Positions 5,411-13,277 of a stretch of 20,513 nucleotides of DNA are shown here, piece after piece (the first letter of the stretch is position 1; each line of letters begins with the position of its first letter). A program made the position numbers and the translations under genes. The stretch covers positions 1 to 20,513 of the forward strand of contig FR902210.1 of the NCBI GenBank assembly GCA_000438415.1. The letters run 5' to 3'. This DNA comes from Clostridium sp. CAG:628. GTDB taxonomy: Bacteria > Bacillota_I > Bacilli_A > RF39 > UBA660. Below the pieces are notes generated by a model. That model did not search any database. It was not told where the DNA came from and saw only the letters and a list, made by a program, of their open reading frames with translations.

Positions 5411-8203
5411 GAGTTTGTATTTAGTTTCATCTTTTATTATACTCTTATCTCTTTTATTCTTTTCGATTTGATATAGTGTTTTAAATCTCTTAACTTCTTT
5501 AGTTACAAACTCTTTTACTTTCTTATTTTTTGGTTTAAGGGATTTAAAGAATAAGCTTTTGCCATTAAATGCGTTTGCAATACCATATTCACCAGATACA
5601 ACACCGGTATTGAAAAGTAGACAATCTATTTCATTTAATATTTTATCACTTTCATCAACCTTAGATATAATAAATTCAAAAATTTTCCAGCAGGATGTTG
5701 AAACATCAAATAATCTACATAAATCAATCACTTTAGTATAAGTTTCATAATTATCATTTTCATTCAAATATTTTAATATATCACTACCCAATTTATCATT
5801 ATATTCGCCTATCAAATAATGGATATAATTTGATATTTTATAGTAATCATTTTCTTTTAAGATATCCATGCACAATGATAAATTATTATATCTTTCTTCA
5901 CTATAATTACTGCAGTCGGTTAAATTAATGTGACTATACGAATTGTATAGATTAGTATTTGGATTATCAGCAATTTTACTTCTAAGAAGTTTTCTTAAAT
6001 CTTCAGGATACATTTCAAATAAATCGTTTAAAAAATATTCATCCAATCTGTTAAATTCACTATATCTAAAATTAACAAGTAATATTCTTAAGTCATCATA
6101 ACTATACTCCTCAATAATCTTTTTTTCTGTGTGAGGATTATATAACAGTTCTCCCATAATTCCTTTATTGTGATCATTATATTCTTTAACTTTATTTAAG
6201 AAGTATTTTTTATATTCTTCATTATTTACTAAATCATTATTATTAACAATTAGTTTCAATATACTTAATATCAGTTTTTCGTTTTTATCTTTCTCTGCAT
6301 ATTTTATTATTCTATCTAATACTTTTAAATCTATATTCCCAGTTCTAAGCATAGATTGAATAATTTTATCTGCTTTCATCTCACCGTCAATTTCATACTT
6401 ATAATTTTTATCTTGTTTAACAATTCCAAGAAATACATATTCATTCCATTTGATTTTAATTATTTCTTTTCCATATTTTTTTAATGATCCAATATCAATT
6501 AAAAATCTTCCTGCATTGTATATATTTGAATTACAAGTTTCTTCATTGTCCATTGTATTCAATATAGCAATTATTTCCTCAACATTATCCTCTTTAAAAT
6601 CTTTAATATATTTATCCAGATATTGTTTTCTAAACTCTTTTTTTTCATTGTACTTGGCACCTGGTATTTCATCGATAGAAAAATTAAATATCATTGCATA
6701 TAGTTTTTGCACTTTATCTGCTTTTAATTTTTTATAAAATTTACTATCTTTTAATTGCGTATTTTTCCAAACACATACAGATTTATATAATTCATTTTTA
6801 CTAAAAATATCTATTTTATCGTAATTGATATTAAAAAAATCGTATATTGGATTATAGTCGAATATATCAGTATTTCTTTCTAAATCACAATTAATATTAA
6901 TCAATGCACATAAAGCTTCCTTTGAATGATTATTTAAAAATATATTTAATAATTCATCTATTGATCTATATATTTTTATTTTATAATTATCATTAGGATT
7001 TGTTTTATTACTTACAAAACTAATTTTATTCTTCTCAACTTCTTCACAATAATTATAGTTTATATCACAAAAGTATTCAGCAAGCTTTATCTTAATATAT
7101 TCATCTACTTCTTTATCAATTATTAAAGAATATGCCATCTCATGGACATTATAATGTCCATATCCTCTGCTAGAATCAGCTTTGTCTGAAACTATTAAAT
7201 TTTCTAAAAATTTATCAAATTTGTCATTAATATTATTATTAACAGATATTCCATATAAAATTGAAATTATATTTTTAAAGTCATCAAGCCATAAATATTT
7301 ATAATATTGTAAAAATTCTAATAATTTACCATATTTATATTCATATGTATCATAATTCAAAAAGTTAGCTGTTTCTACAGGCAATTCACTAAACTTTTTC
7401 ACTATGGAATATATTATTCCTGAATCATAAATATTTTTATACTTTTCTTCATATTCATTAACTAATGGAATAATTTCAACCATTTTATTAATAATATTTT
7501 CCAACTCATTTAAAGTTTTTACTTCTTGAAGCTTCTTATTAAAATCTTTATCTAACAATAATTCTATGTTTTTAGCACCTGTTTTTATGCTATCTACGCG
7601 TCTGTTAATAAATTCTAAACTGGCTACAACATTTAATATATCTTTTCTTGATTTTTCGAATATCTTCTTTATTCTTTCATACTCTTTGCTATCCTTTGAT
7701 TGTAATTCATCTACATCCTTATAAATTATATTATGTCCAAATTCATTCATTGCATGAGACAATACTGTTGTCAATTGAATTTCACATAACATTCCCTTAA
7801 ACTTATTTACATCCTTTTTTAGTGAAACCGTGATATTGGTTCCATCATATTTCATAATATCTTCAGATGGTCTATATGATTCAATATTAAATTCACTGTA
7901 GATAATATCATTAAATCTTTTTAAATCTTCTTCATTATAAAAAATAACTCTTACACCACTAAGATCATTTAAATTCTTAATATTACCACAAACCCCATTA
8001 ATTATTTTTCCCGTCAGTTTATTTTCCAGCGAATCATAAGATTTAACACGACTATTTAATGATTGATATTTAATTCCATTTTCAATAAGAATATTTTTTA
8101 CTTTATTCTCAATATAAGATGTGAACTCAATATATGATAATTGAGATGATAAATATTCTTTTAACATTTGATCTTTAGCCTTTTTTAATTTTTCAGACTC
8201 CAT
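5387..8203 (-). CDS. RelA/SpoT-like synthetase domain fused to a large uncharacterised C-terminal region
   Basis: A 938-residue protein. Residues about 45-165 match the (p)ppGpp synthetase fold: SRVKSYDSLENKL (51-63, with the R-x-K and Lys of the ATP site), DLSGVRVIFY (80-89, metal Asp), CEIQLTT (140-146, Glu/Gln) and FGHNIIYK (155-162). Such domains transfer pyrophosphate to GDP/GTP, to adenine nucleotides or, in toxSAS toxins, to tRNA ends. The usual G-Y-x-S/A-x-H guanine-stacking loop is replaced by DGTNITVS (120-127), and the Arg of E-x-Q-x-R-T by Thr. Residues about 170-230 look coiled-coil. The remaining 700 residues are Lys/Glu/Asn-rich, probably helical repeats, and belong to no family I know. 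There is no HD hydrolase, TGS or ACT domain. Codons such as CTG, ACG, TCG and GGG (for example residues 58-70) are rare in neighbouring backbone genes, suggesting transfer. AAGGAGG lies 7 nt before the ATG. A growth-arrest or phage-defence role is inferred from its setting. Confidence 0.78.
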   Translation of the reverse strand: MESEKLKKAKDQMLKEYLSSQLSYIEFTSYIENKVKNILIENGIKYQSLNSRVKSYDSLENKLTGKIINGVCGNIKNLNDLSGVRVIFYNEEDLKRFNDIIYSEFNIESYRPSEDIMKYDGTNITVSLKKDVNKFKGMLCEIQLTTVLSHAMNEFGHNIIYKDVDELQSKDSKEYERIKKIFEKSRKDILNVVASLEFINRRVDSIKTGAKNIELLLDKDFNKKLQEVKTLNELENIINKMVEIIPLVNEYEEKYKNIYDSGIIYSIVKKFSELPVETANFLNYDTYEYKYGKLLEFLQYYKYLWLDDFKNIISILYGISVNNNINDKFDKFLENLIVSDKADSSRGYGHYNVHEMAYSLIIDKEVDEYIKIKLAEYFCDINYNYCEEVEKNKISFVSNKTNPNDNYKIKIYRSIDELLNIFLNNHSKEALCALININCDLERNTDIFDYNPIYDFFNINYDKIDIFSKNELYKSVCVWKNTQLKDSKFYKKLKADKVQKLYAMIFNFSIDEIPGAKYNEKKEFRKQYLDKYIKDFKEDNVEEIIAILNTMDNEETCNSNIYNAGRFLIDIGSLKKYGKEIIKIKWNEYVFLGIVKQDKNYKYEIDGEMKADKIIQSMLRTGNIDLKVLDRIIKYAEKDKNEKLILSILKLIVNNNDLVNNEEYKKYFLNKVKEYNDHNKGIMGELLYNPHTEKKIIEEYSYDDLRILLVNFRYSEFNRLDEYFLNDLFEMYPEDLRKLLRSKIADNPNTNLYNSYSHINLTDCSNYSEERYNNLSLCMDILKENDYYKISNYIHYLIGEYNDKLGSDILKYLNENDNYETYTKVIDLCRLFDVSTSCWKIFEFIISKVDESDKILNEIDCLLFNTGVVSGEYGIANAFNGKSLFFKSLKPKNKKVKEFVTKEVKRFKTLYQIEKNKRDKSIIKDETKYKLENKKAND

Positions 8204-8230
8204 ATGTTATCCTCCTTATAAAATAAAAAA

Positions 8231-8253
8231 TTCTATACTTTAATTGTATAGAA
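8231..8253 (-). promoter_or_regulatory. Leader inverted repeat of the RelA/SpoT-fusion gene
   Basis: TTCTATAC (8231-8238) and GTATAGAA (8246-8253) form a perfect 8-bp inverted repeat with a 7-nt AT-rich spacer. It lies between the predicted transcription start (about 8259) and the ribosome site (8209-8216). It could be a repressor operator at the start of transcription or an mRNA hairpin controlling translation. Confidence 0.5.
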
Positions 8254-8265
8254 ATTTATAATTAC

Positions 8266-8294
8266 ATTATACTACTTTATCTCTTAAATGTCAG
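8266..8294 (-). promoter_or_regulatory. Promoter of the RelA/SpoT-fusion gene
   Basis: On the minus strand -35 CTGACA (8289-8294), a 17-nt spacer and a perfect -10 TATAAT (8266-8271). This is one of the best promoters in the window and shows that the gene has its own transcription unit. Confidence 0.75.
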
Positions 8295-8322
8295 CAATAA
8301 TCATGCAATTTTAACAAAACTT

Positions 8323-8341
8323 TTCCCAAGTTGTTCCCAAG
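8323..8341 (-). repeat. Tandem 11-bp direct repeats upstream of the RelA/SpoT-fusion promoter
   Basis: CTTGGGAA occurs twice on the minus strand (8334-8341 and 8323-8330), spaced exactly 11 bp, one helical turn, and about 30-45 bp upstream of the -35 box. The phasing suggests a protein-binding site, although a leftover attachment or transposon sequence is also possible. The rest of 8204-8449 holds the promoter, the leader repeat and a further inverted repeat at 8440-8456. Confidence 0.4.
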
Positions 8342-8438
8342 AATTGTTATCAATTTTACATATGTCCGCAAACCTTTATAAACATTGGCTTAAATCAATT
8401 CTAATTTTTCATTGGATGTGTCAAAAGGGAGGGTGAAC

Positions 8439-8464
8439 TAGACACAAACCTAGTTTTTCTTTTG
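8439..8464 (+). terminator. Possible plus-strand terminator hairpin overlapping the CmpB-like stop codon
   Basis: AACTAG pairs with CTAGTT around an 8-nt loop and is followed on the plus strand by a T-rich run. No intact plus-strand gene lies upstream. On the minus strand, where it would follow the CmpB-like gene, the hairpin lacks a T tail. A second, overlapping pairing (TGTGTC at 8417-8422 with GACACA at 8441-8446) is possible. Confidence 0.3.
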
Positions 8465-9106
8465 TTTAAATCTAATATCAAAATTAGGAAATGCTTTTAT
8501 AACTCTCCTAGTAAGTTTACCCTTACTAAGAAGAATTTCCTTAACTTTAGCATTAATTTCTTCAGTACTATCTTTAAATACTACTTTACCAACATTCTTA
8601 ATTTTACTAGTAACACTAAACGAAACAAAGAAATCAATAACAAATAATACCATCAAAATTGAAACAACACATTTTAATAATATAGGATCTATCTTATTTA
8701 AAATACCTATTAAGAATGGATTAATTAAATAAACCATAACTAACCCCATAATACCAAATACTATTAAATTAGATAAACATATTCTCCCATTAATATTAAA
8801 CTTTTTATTAGAATAATCCCACCATCTAGTTTTAAATATTTTTTCCATAACATAACTAGTTAAATATTCAAGTATTGAACAAACTATAACAGCCATACAG
8901 AAAAGTACAATTGGATCACTCTGGTACTTTGTTAAAAGAATAGTTATTAATATACCACCAGTACCATAAATAGGTACTACTGGTCCAATTAAGAAACCTC
9001 TATTAACAAATTTATGATCTTGAATTAGAAAAGCACTCACTTCAACTATCCACCCAATAAATGAATATATTAAAAATAATGCTATTAAAATAAATGTCTT
9101 ATACAT
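8450..9106 (-). CDS. CmpB-like membrane protein (putative ABC-transporter type IV family)
   Basis: A 218-residue protein with about five membrane segments, of the family called putative ABC-transporter type IV (CmpB). Diagnostic phrases are SFIGWIVEV near 15-23 and FVNRGFLIGPVVPIYGTGG at 33-51, close to the family's N-R-G-F-L-x-G-P-x-x-P-I-Y-G signature. A WWDYS motif follows near 95-99. The C-terminal 60 residues are basic and probably cytoplasmic. The ribosome site GAGGT precedes the ATG. The gene lies 24 nt after the fused ABC transporter and is last in the MarR-ABC-CmpB operon, so it may be an accessory of that exporter, but the family's biochemical role is unknown. Confidence 0.8.
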   Translation of the reverse strand: MYKTFILIALFLIYSFIGWIVEVSAFLIQDHKFVNRGFLIGPVVPIYGTGGILITILLTKYQSDPIVLFCMAVIVCSILEYLTSYVMEKIFKTRWWDYSNKKFNINGRICLSNLIVFGIMGLVMVYLINPFLIGILNKIDPILLKCVVSILMVLFVIDFFVSFSVTSKIKNVGKVVFKDSTEEINAKVKEILLSKGKLTRRVIKAFPNFDIRFKQKKN

Positions 9107-9130
9107 ATAAATACCTCATTTTTTAATAAA

Positions 9131-11470
9131 TTACTCTGTTCTAAGAGCTATTACTGGATCCTTTTTACTAGCCATATTTGCAGGTATAGCACCACCTATA
9201 AGTGTTAAAGTTGTACTAATAACTATTAAAAGTAAAGCATGTAATGGATCTAATATTGCAACATTACTCAAACCAGTTAAATCTTTTAAAATAATATTAA
9301 CAGGAATTATCAATAATCTTGCAATTAATACACCAATTAAACCACTTAGCACACCAACAATAAAAGTTTCGGCGTTAAATACTCTACTAACATCTTTCTT
9401 TCTAGCACCTAAGCTCCTTAAAACACCAATTTCCTTAGTTCTCTCTAAAACACTTATATAAGTAATAATACCTATCATAATAGAACTAACAACTAAACTA
9501 ACTGCACTAAAAGCAATCAACACTACTGTAATCGCATCCATTATTTTAGAACCAAAACTAATAAATGTACTAGCTAAATCATTATAAACAATTTTATTCT
9601 CATCATTTTTATCAATATTATATTTATCCAAATATTCTATAATTTTATCTTTACTCTCAAAATCTTTAGGATAAATATTTATCATAAATGGTTCATCCTT
9701 ACTACCCAAGTATAGTAACATATTCTCTTTACTATCACTATCTAACTTTTCTCCAGTAAAAACACTATTATCACTTTTACTTTGACTTAAAACAATATCA
9801 CTATTACTATTAACACTAATAACTTTTTCTACTAAATCATTCTTATACAAAATAGAACCAATATTATTACTACTCATCATACTACTAGTATCAGTAATAT
9901 TTCCTAAACTATTCATACTTGTTGCTATCTGTCCTAAATAATTATCTTCTTTACTTCTTACAATACCAACTATTTTTAAAGTAAGATTTTCTTTATTATA
10001 ATAAACATCATCTAAGTTAGAATTAGGTATAAACATATTCATATATTTAGTATAATACTGATTATTAAAAACCAACTTAATTTCTTTACCTAAAACTTCT
10101 TTAAAATCAATTTTATCTTTATCTCTAAGTCCTAAAGCTTTTAATATCTTAGTATCTACCCTATTTTTAGAATCAACCACAAGTACTATATCAGTAATAT
10201 TTTTAGGATAATCTCCATCTAATAAATCAAATGCTTCCATCATAAAATCTTCTTTATCAAGTTCTTTAGGAATAACACCCATATTTAATTCATTAGAGCT
10301 TACACTTTTAACATCTTCTCCATTTTTAACAAGTAAATTTAAATTTGTTGCCCTTGTAAAACTAATACCACTAATTAAAGAATCATCTAACTTTTCTATA
10401 TATTCAATATACTCCTTAGTTATATTATTAGTATGTAACATATCATAAGAATTAATATCAAAAGAATAAATTACTTTATCTTTAGGATAATCTCCTTCAC
10501 CTGGCATCATACTTCCCATCATTTCTTCCATTTGTTTTTCATCCATACTCATTGTACTCTTACTTATTGTTATAGGAAAATTACTAAGAGTATTCTTTTG
10601 ATATATATCAACTTGTTTATCAAATCCATTACTTAAACTAAGTATAATGCTTATTCCAATAATACCAATACTAGAAGCAAAAGCAGTTAAAAATGTTCTA
10701 CCTTTCTTAGTCCTAATATTATTAAAACTTAACTTTAAAGCTGTTAATAAACTCATCTTAGTTTTCTTAATCTCTATATTATTTTTATCTTTATACTTTT
10801 CTTTAGGTAAACTATCACTTATAACTTCTCCATCTTTTACTTCAATAATTCTAGTTGCATACTTTTTAGCTAAATCTGGATTATGTGTTACCATAATAAC
10901 TAATTTTTCTTTAGAAATCTCTTTAATAAGTTCCATTATTTGTTTACTAGTTTTAGTATCTAACGCCCCAGTAGGTTCATCAGCTAATATTACTTCTGGA
11001 TCATTTACTATTGCTCTAGCAATAGCAACTCTTTGCATTTGACCACCACTAAGTTGATTAGGTTTCTTATAAGCATGATCTTTAAGTCCTACCCTATCTA
11101 GTGCACTAAGTGCTTTATCTTTTTTATTTTTTACTCCACTTAAAGTTAGACTCATTTCTACATTTTCTAATACAGACAAATGTCCAATCAAATTATAACT
11201 TTGAAATATAAAACCAACACAATTATTTCTATAAGCATCCCATAAATTATCATTAAACTTTTTAGTACTCATATTATTAATAATTAAATCTCCTGAGTCA
11301 TATCTATCAAGCCCTCCAATAATATTAAGAAGTGTAGTTTTACCACTTCCACTAGCACCTAATATACAAACAAACTCATTCCTATCAAAAGTAAGGCTAA
11401 CACCTTTAAGAGCATGTTGTACAAATTCACCAGTCTTATAACTTTTTTTAATATTTTTTAACTCTAACAT
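9131..11470 (-). CDS. ABC exporter, ATPase fused to FtsX/MacB-type permease
   Basis: A 779-residue single-chain ABC transporter. The N-terminal ATPase (1-220) shows Walker A GASGSGKT (38-45), Q-loop Q90, signature LSGGQ (140-144), Walker B VILADE (160-165) and the switch His at 196, and is of the MacB/LolD type. After a linker come one membrane helix (about 258-282), a large extracytoplasmic domain (about 285-650, with a Met-rich MMPGEGDYP stretch) and three helices of an FtsX permease domain (about 655-770). Such proteins use ATP to drive movement of the outer domain and export or extract peptides, antibiotics or lipids, often giving resistance. The gene overlaps the MarR regulator by 7 nt and has a good AAGGAG site, so it is under that regulator's control. 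The substrate is unknown. Length is typical for fused members. Confidence 0.93.
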   Translation of the reverse strand: MLELKNIKKSYKTGEFVQHALKGVSLTFDRNEFVCILGASGSGKTTLLNIIGGLDRYDSGDLIINNMSTKKFNDNLWDAYRNNCVGFIFQSYNLIGHLSVLENVEMSLTLSGVKNKKDKALSALDRVGLKDHAYKKPNQLSGGQMQRVAIARAIVNDPEVILADEPTGALDTKTSKQIMELIKEISKEKLVIMVTHNPDLAKKYATRIIEVKDGEVISDSLPKEKYKDKNNIEIKKTKMSLLTALKLSFNNIRTKKGRTFLTAFASSIGIIGISIILSLSNGFDKQVDIYQKNTLSNFPITISKSTMSMDEKQMEEMMGSMMPGEGDYPKDKVIYSFDINSYDMLHTNNITKEYIEYIEKLDDSLISGISFTRATNLNLLVKNGEDVKSVSSNELNMGVIPKELDKEDFMMEAFDLLDGDYPKNITDIVLVVDSKNRVDTKILKALGLRDKDKIDFKEVLGKEIKLVFNNQYYTKYMNMFIPNSNLDDVYYNKENLTLKIVGIVRSKEDNYLGQIATSMNSLGNITDTSSMMSSNNIGSILYKNDLVEKVISVNSNSDIVLSQSKSDNSVFTGEKLDSDSKENMLLYLGSKDEPFMINIYPKDFESKDKIIEYLDKYNIDKNDENKIVYNDLASTFISFGSKIMDAITVVLIAFSAVSLVVSSIMIGIITYISVLERTKEIGVLRSLGARKKDVSRVFNAETFIVGVLSGLIGVLIARLLIIPVNIILKDLTGLSNVAILDPLHALLLIVISTTLTLIGGAIPANMASKKDPVIALRTE

Positions 11471-11877
11471 TTTTTATCTCCTTCCAACATATCATTAAAT
11501 TTTACTAATCTATTATAAAAACCACTCCATACTTCATTATCAACATTTCCTAATATTTCTTTCTTCAAAATATTAAATTCATTAATTAGTTTTTTAGAAA
11601 GAATAACACCACTCTTAGTTAAAGAAATACCCTTAATACTATTATTAACTAATTTCTTGCATTTTAAACTAATCAAAACTTTAGTAGTCATTCCTTTATC
11701 AAAGTCAGCCATTTTAGTTAAATCTTTAAAACTAATTAAAGGATGTTCATTAATAATAAGTAAATAAATAACTTCAGTAACATTTACATTATATTCTTTT
11801 ATTCTAGAATTAATTAATTTATATATTTTCTTCTTAATAGAACCAAATATTAAAAATAATTTATCCTCTTCACACAT
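11464..11877 (-). CDS. MarR-family transcriptional regulator
   Basis: A 137-residue winged-helix protein. The DNA-binding part is visible as VTEVIYLLIINEHPLISFKD followed by the recognition helix region (ADFDKGMTTKVLISLKCKKL) and the wing (GISLTKSG), with helical dimer arms at both ends, as in the MarR family. It probably represses its own operon until a toxic ligand binds. The frame is open for 20 more codons upstream, but the ATG at 11877 has AGAGG 6 nt before it and lies downstream of the predicted promoter, whereas the earlier ATGs lie within or beyond it. The next gene, the fused ABC exporter, overlaps its end by 7 nt, so regulator and target are translated together. Cys residues in the N-terminal region (MCEED) and at the C-terminus (KKC) could allow redox sensing, but this is a guess. 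Confidence 0.82.
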   Translation of the reverse strand: MCEEDKLFLIFGSIKKKIYKLINSRIKEYNVNVTEVIYLLIINEHPLISFKDLTKMADFDKGMTTKVLISLKCKKLVNNSIKGISLTKSGVILSKKLINEFNILKKEILGNVDNEVWSGFYNRLVKFNDMLEGDKKC

Positions 11878-11887
11878 ATCACACCTC

Positions 11888-11903
11888 TGTTGACTATTCA
11901 ACA
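11888..11903 (-). promoter_or_regulatory. Probable MarR operator
   Basis: TGTTGA-ATAG-TCAACA on the minus strand is a perfect 6-bp inverted repeat with a 4-nt centre, of the size MarR dimers bind. It covers the predicted transcription start (about 11902) and reaches nearly to the ribosome site, so a bound dimer would block transcription. Confidence 0.6.
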
Positions 11904-11908
11904 AAATA

Positions 11909-11937
11909 ATAATACTACACTCACTTTCCATTGTCAA
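11909..11937 (-). promoter_or_regulatory. Promoter of the MarR-ABC-CmpB operon
   Basis: On the minus strand a perfect -35 TTGACA (11932-11937), a 17-nt spacer and -10 TATTAT (11909-11914). It directly precedes the palindromic operator. The intergenic stretch from here to 12035 is plain AT-rich sequence with nothing else recognised. Confidence 0.75.
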
Positions 11938-12035
11938 ATATTTTTTAATTAAAAGTATAAATTATTTAAAAGATAAAAATTAAAATCTCAAAACAAAAAT
12001 AAATTACTTAAAAGCTAACATAAAAAATTTATTAC

Positions 12036-12911
12036 TTACCATAAATTTCTAGGATATTCTCCTTTTTTAATCAACTCATTAATTTTACTGACCAATAACT
12101 CTTTATCTTCTTTATAAGTAATCCCAAACCATTTACTAGTAGTTTCAAGTACTTTCACTTTAACCAAATCTTTACTTAAATACCTACTTACTTCTACTGG
12201 TATTAAATATTCAAGTGTCATAATATCATTAGTCTCTAAAAACTCTTTAAAATTACTTTCAATTAAATCAAATATTCTAGGAGTAAATCCAAACATATTC
12301 ATAGACACTGGAGTACTATCATTTACTTTTACTTCCTCACAAGTAAATAAACTACTTGCTTCATACACTCCATCAGCAAACTCTATTTTACTTTCAACTA
12401 TTTCATTTAAGTATCCATCACTTATATAACATACTCCTCTTTTAACACTACCATTACTTGATAAAGTTGCTCCTAGTTTATAACTTACTATTCCAAAATC
12501 ATTTTTAGTATTTTTTAAAAACTCACTTAATTGTTTAAATGAATCATATCCGTAAAAATCATCTGCATTAATAATAGCAAAATTTTCCTTAACAACATTT
12601 TTACAACACAATATTGCATGTGCAGTTCCTAAAGGTCTAGTTCTTTCTTTAGGAATACTTATTGGTACATTTTCATTACTTTGAAAAACATATTCCACTT
12701 TAATCTTTTTTTCAATTCTCTTACCAATAGTTTCTTTAAAAATATCATAATTTTCCTTTTTAATAATAAATACAACTTTATTAAATCCACTTCTTATAGC
12801 ATCATAAATTGAATAATCAATAATAAATTCCCCATTTGGTCCAACTGGTTCAATTTGCTTTAATCCACCAAATCTACTACCAATACCAGCAGCCATAATT
12901 ACTAATGTCAT
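12036..12911 (-). CDS. Sugar-1-phosphate nucleotidyltransferase family protein
   Basis: A 291-residue cytoplasmic enzyme with the NTP-transferase (GT-A-like) fold that joins an NTP and a sugar or alcohol phosphate to give an activated donor such as a UDP-, CDP- or GDP-linked compound. The nucleotide loop AAGIGSRFGGLKQ is at 7-19, GTAHA at about 95-99 and the metal Asp pair ADDFYG at 116-121. VGPNGEFIIDYSIYDAI is characteristic of a Firmicutes subgroup distinct from GalU, RmlA and GlmU. No acyl- or acetyltransferase domain follows. The ATG has an AAGGG site about 9 nt upstream. It stands alone between the MarR promoter and the tRNA-Cys terminator, so neighbours do not reveal the substrate; a role in cell-surface polymer synthesis is inferred from the family. 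Confidence 0.82.
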   Translation of the reverse strand: MTLVIMAAGIGSRFGGLKQIEPVGPNGEFIIDYSIYDAIRSGFNKVVFIIKKENYDIFKETIGKRIEKKIKVEYVFQSNENVPISIPKERTRPLGTAHAILCCKNVVKENFAIINADDFYGYDSFKQLSEFLKNTKNDFGIVSYKLGATLSSNGSVKRGVCYISDGYLNEIVESKIEFADGVYEASSLFTCEEVKVNDSTPVSMNMFGFTPRIFDLIESNFKEFLETNDIMTLEYLIPVEVSRYLSKDLVKVKVLETTSKWFGITYKEDKELLVSKINELIKKGEYPRNLW

Positions 12912-12982
12912 ATTTCACTACCCTTCATAATAATTGTACCAAAGAAATATTAAAAATACTATACATTTATTAATTAATACAA

Positions 12983-13006
12983 ACAAAAAAGTCCAATATT
13001 GGACTT
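12983..13006 (-). terminator. Terminator of tRNA-Cys
   Basis: An 18-bp perfect palindrome AAGTCCAATATTGGACTT (12989-13006; 7-bp stem with ATAT loop) is followed on the minus strand by TTTTTTGTTTG. It lies 10 nt after the tRNA 3' end. Confidence 0.8.
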
Positions 13007-13016
13007 ATATACTAAT

Positions 13017-13091
13017 TGGAGGATCCGGCCGGAGTCGAACCGGCGCTCGCGGAGTTGCAGTCCGATGCCTTAGCCTCTTGGCTACGGATCC
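13017..13091 (-). tRNA. tRNA-Cys (GCA anticodon)
   Basis: A 75-nt cloverleaf including an encoded CCA end. The acceptor stem GGATCCG pairs with CGGATCC. The D arm is GCC/GGC, the T arm GCCGG-TTCGACT-CCGGC, and the anticodon loop CTGCAAC gives anticodon GCA (13056-13058). The discriminator base is U, a known cysteine identity element. The top anticodon-stem pair is a U-C mismatch (position 27/43). It has its own promoter and terminator. Confidence 0.96.
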
Positions 13092-13107
13092 AACACAAAG
13101 TAATTAT

Positions 13108-13136
13108 ATTATATCAAACAATATGTGTTTTTTAAA
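13108..13136 (-). promoter_or_regulatory. Promoter of tRNA-Cys
   Basis: On the minus strand a -10 TATAAT (13108-13113), with a second overlapping TATAAT 5 nt downstream, is preceded at 17 nt by a weak -35 TTTAAA (13131-13136). Nothing else is recognised between here and the terminator at 13231. Confidence 0.45.
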
Positions 13137-13230
13137 GAGAAAATTACACTTTTTTATACAAATTGATATAATTCATGCACATTTAGACGTAATTAATATA
13201 AAAAATATATAAATTTATTAATAAATACAA

Positions 13231-13266
13231 AATAAAAATTACCACCTAATTAAGTTAGTAATTTTT
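13231..13266 (-). terminator. Terminator of the DUF4352-like membrane protein gene
   Basis: AAAAATTA (13234-13241) pairs with TAATTTTT (13259-13266), with an inner CTAA/TTAG pairing and a small bulge. On the minus strand the hairpin runs into TTTTTATTTTG. It lies 12 nt after the gene's stop codon. Confidence 0.7.
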
Positions 13267-13277
13267 ATTCAATATAA

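Noticed and set aside
5559..6737. Plus-strand open frames antisense to the RelA/SpoT-fusion gene
   Set aside because: They are short, have no ribosome sites and lie wholly within a long coding frame.
8462..11042. Plus-strand open frames antisense to the CmpB-like and ABC genes
   Set aside because: They are shadows of genes with clear family motifs on the other strand.
12934..13212. Plus-strand open frame of 92 codons across the tRNA region
   Set aside because: It runs through the antisense strand of a complete tRNA-Cys with its promoter and terminator, and its product resembles nothing but reversed tRNA.
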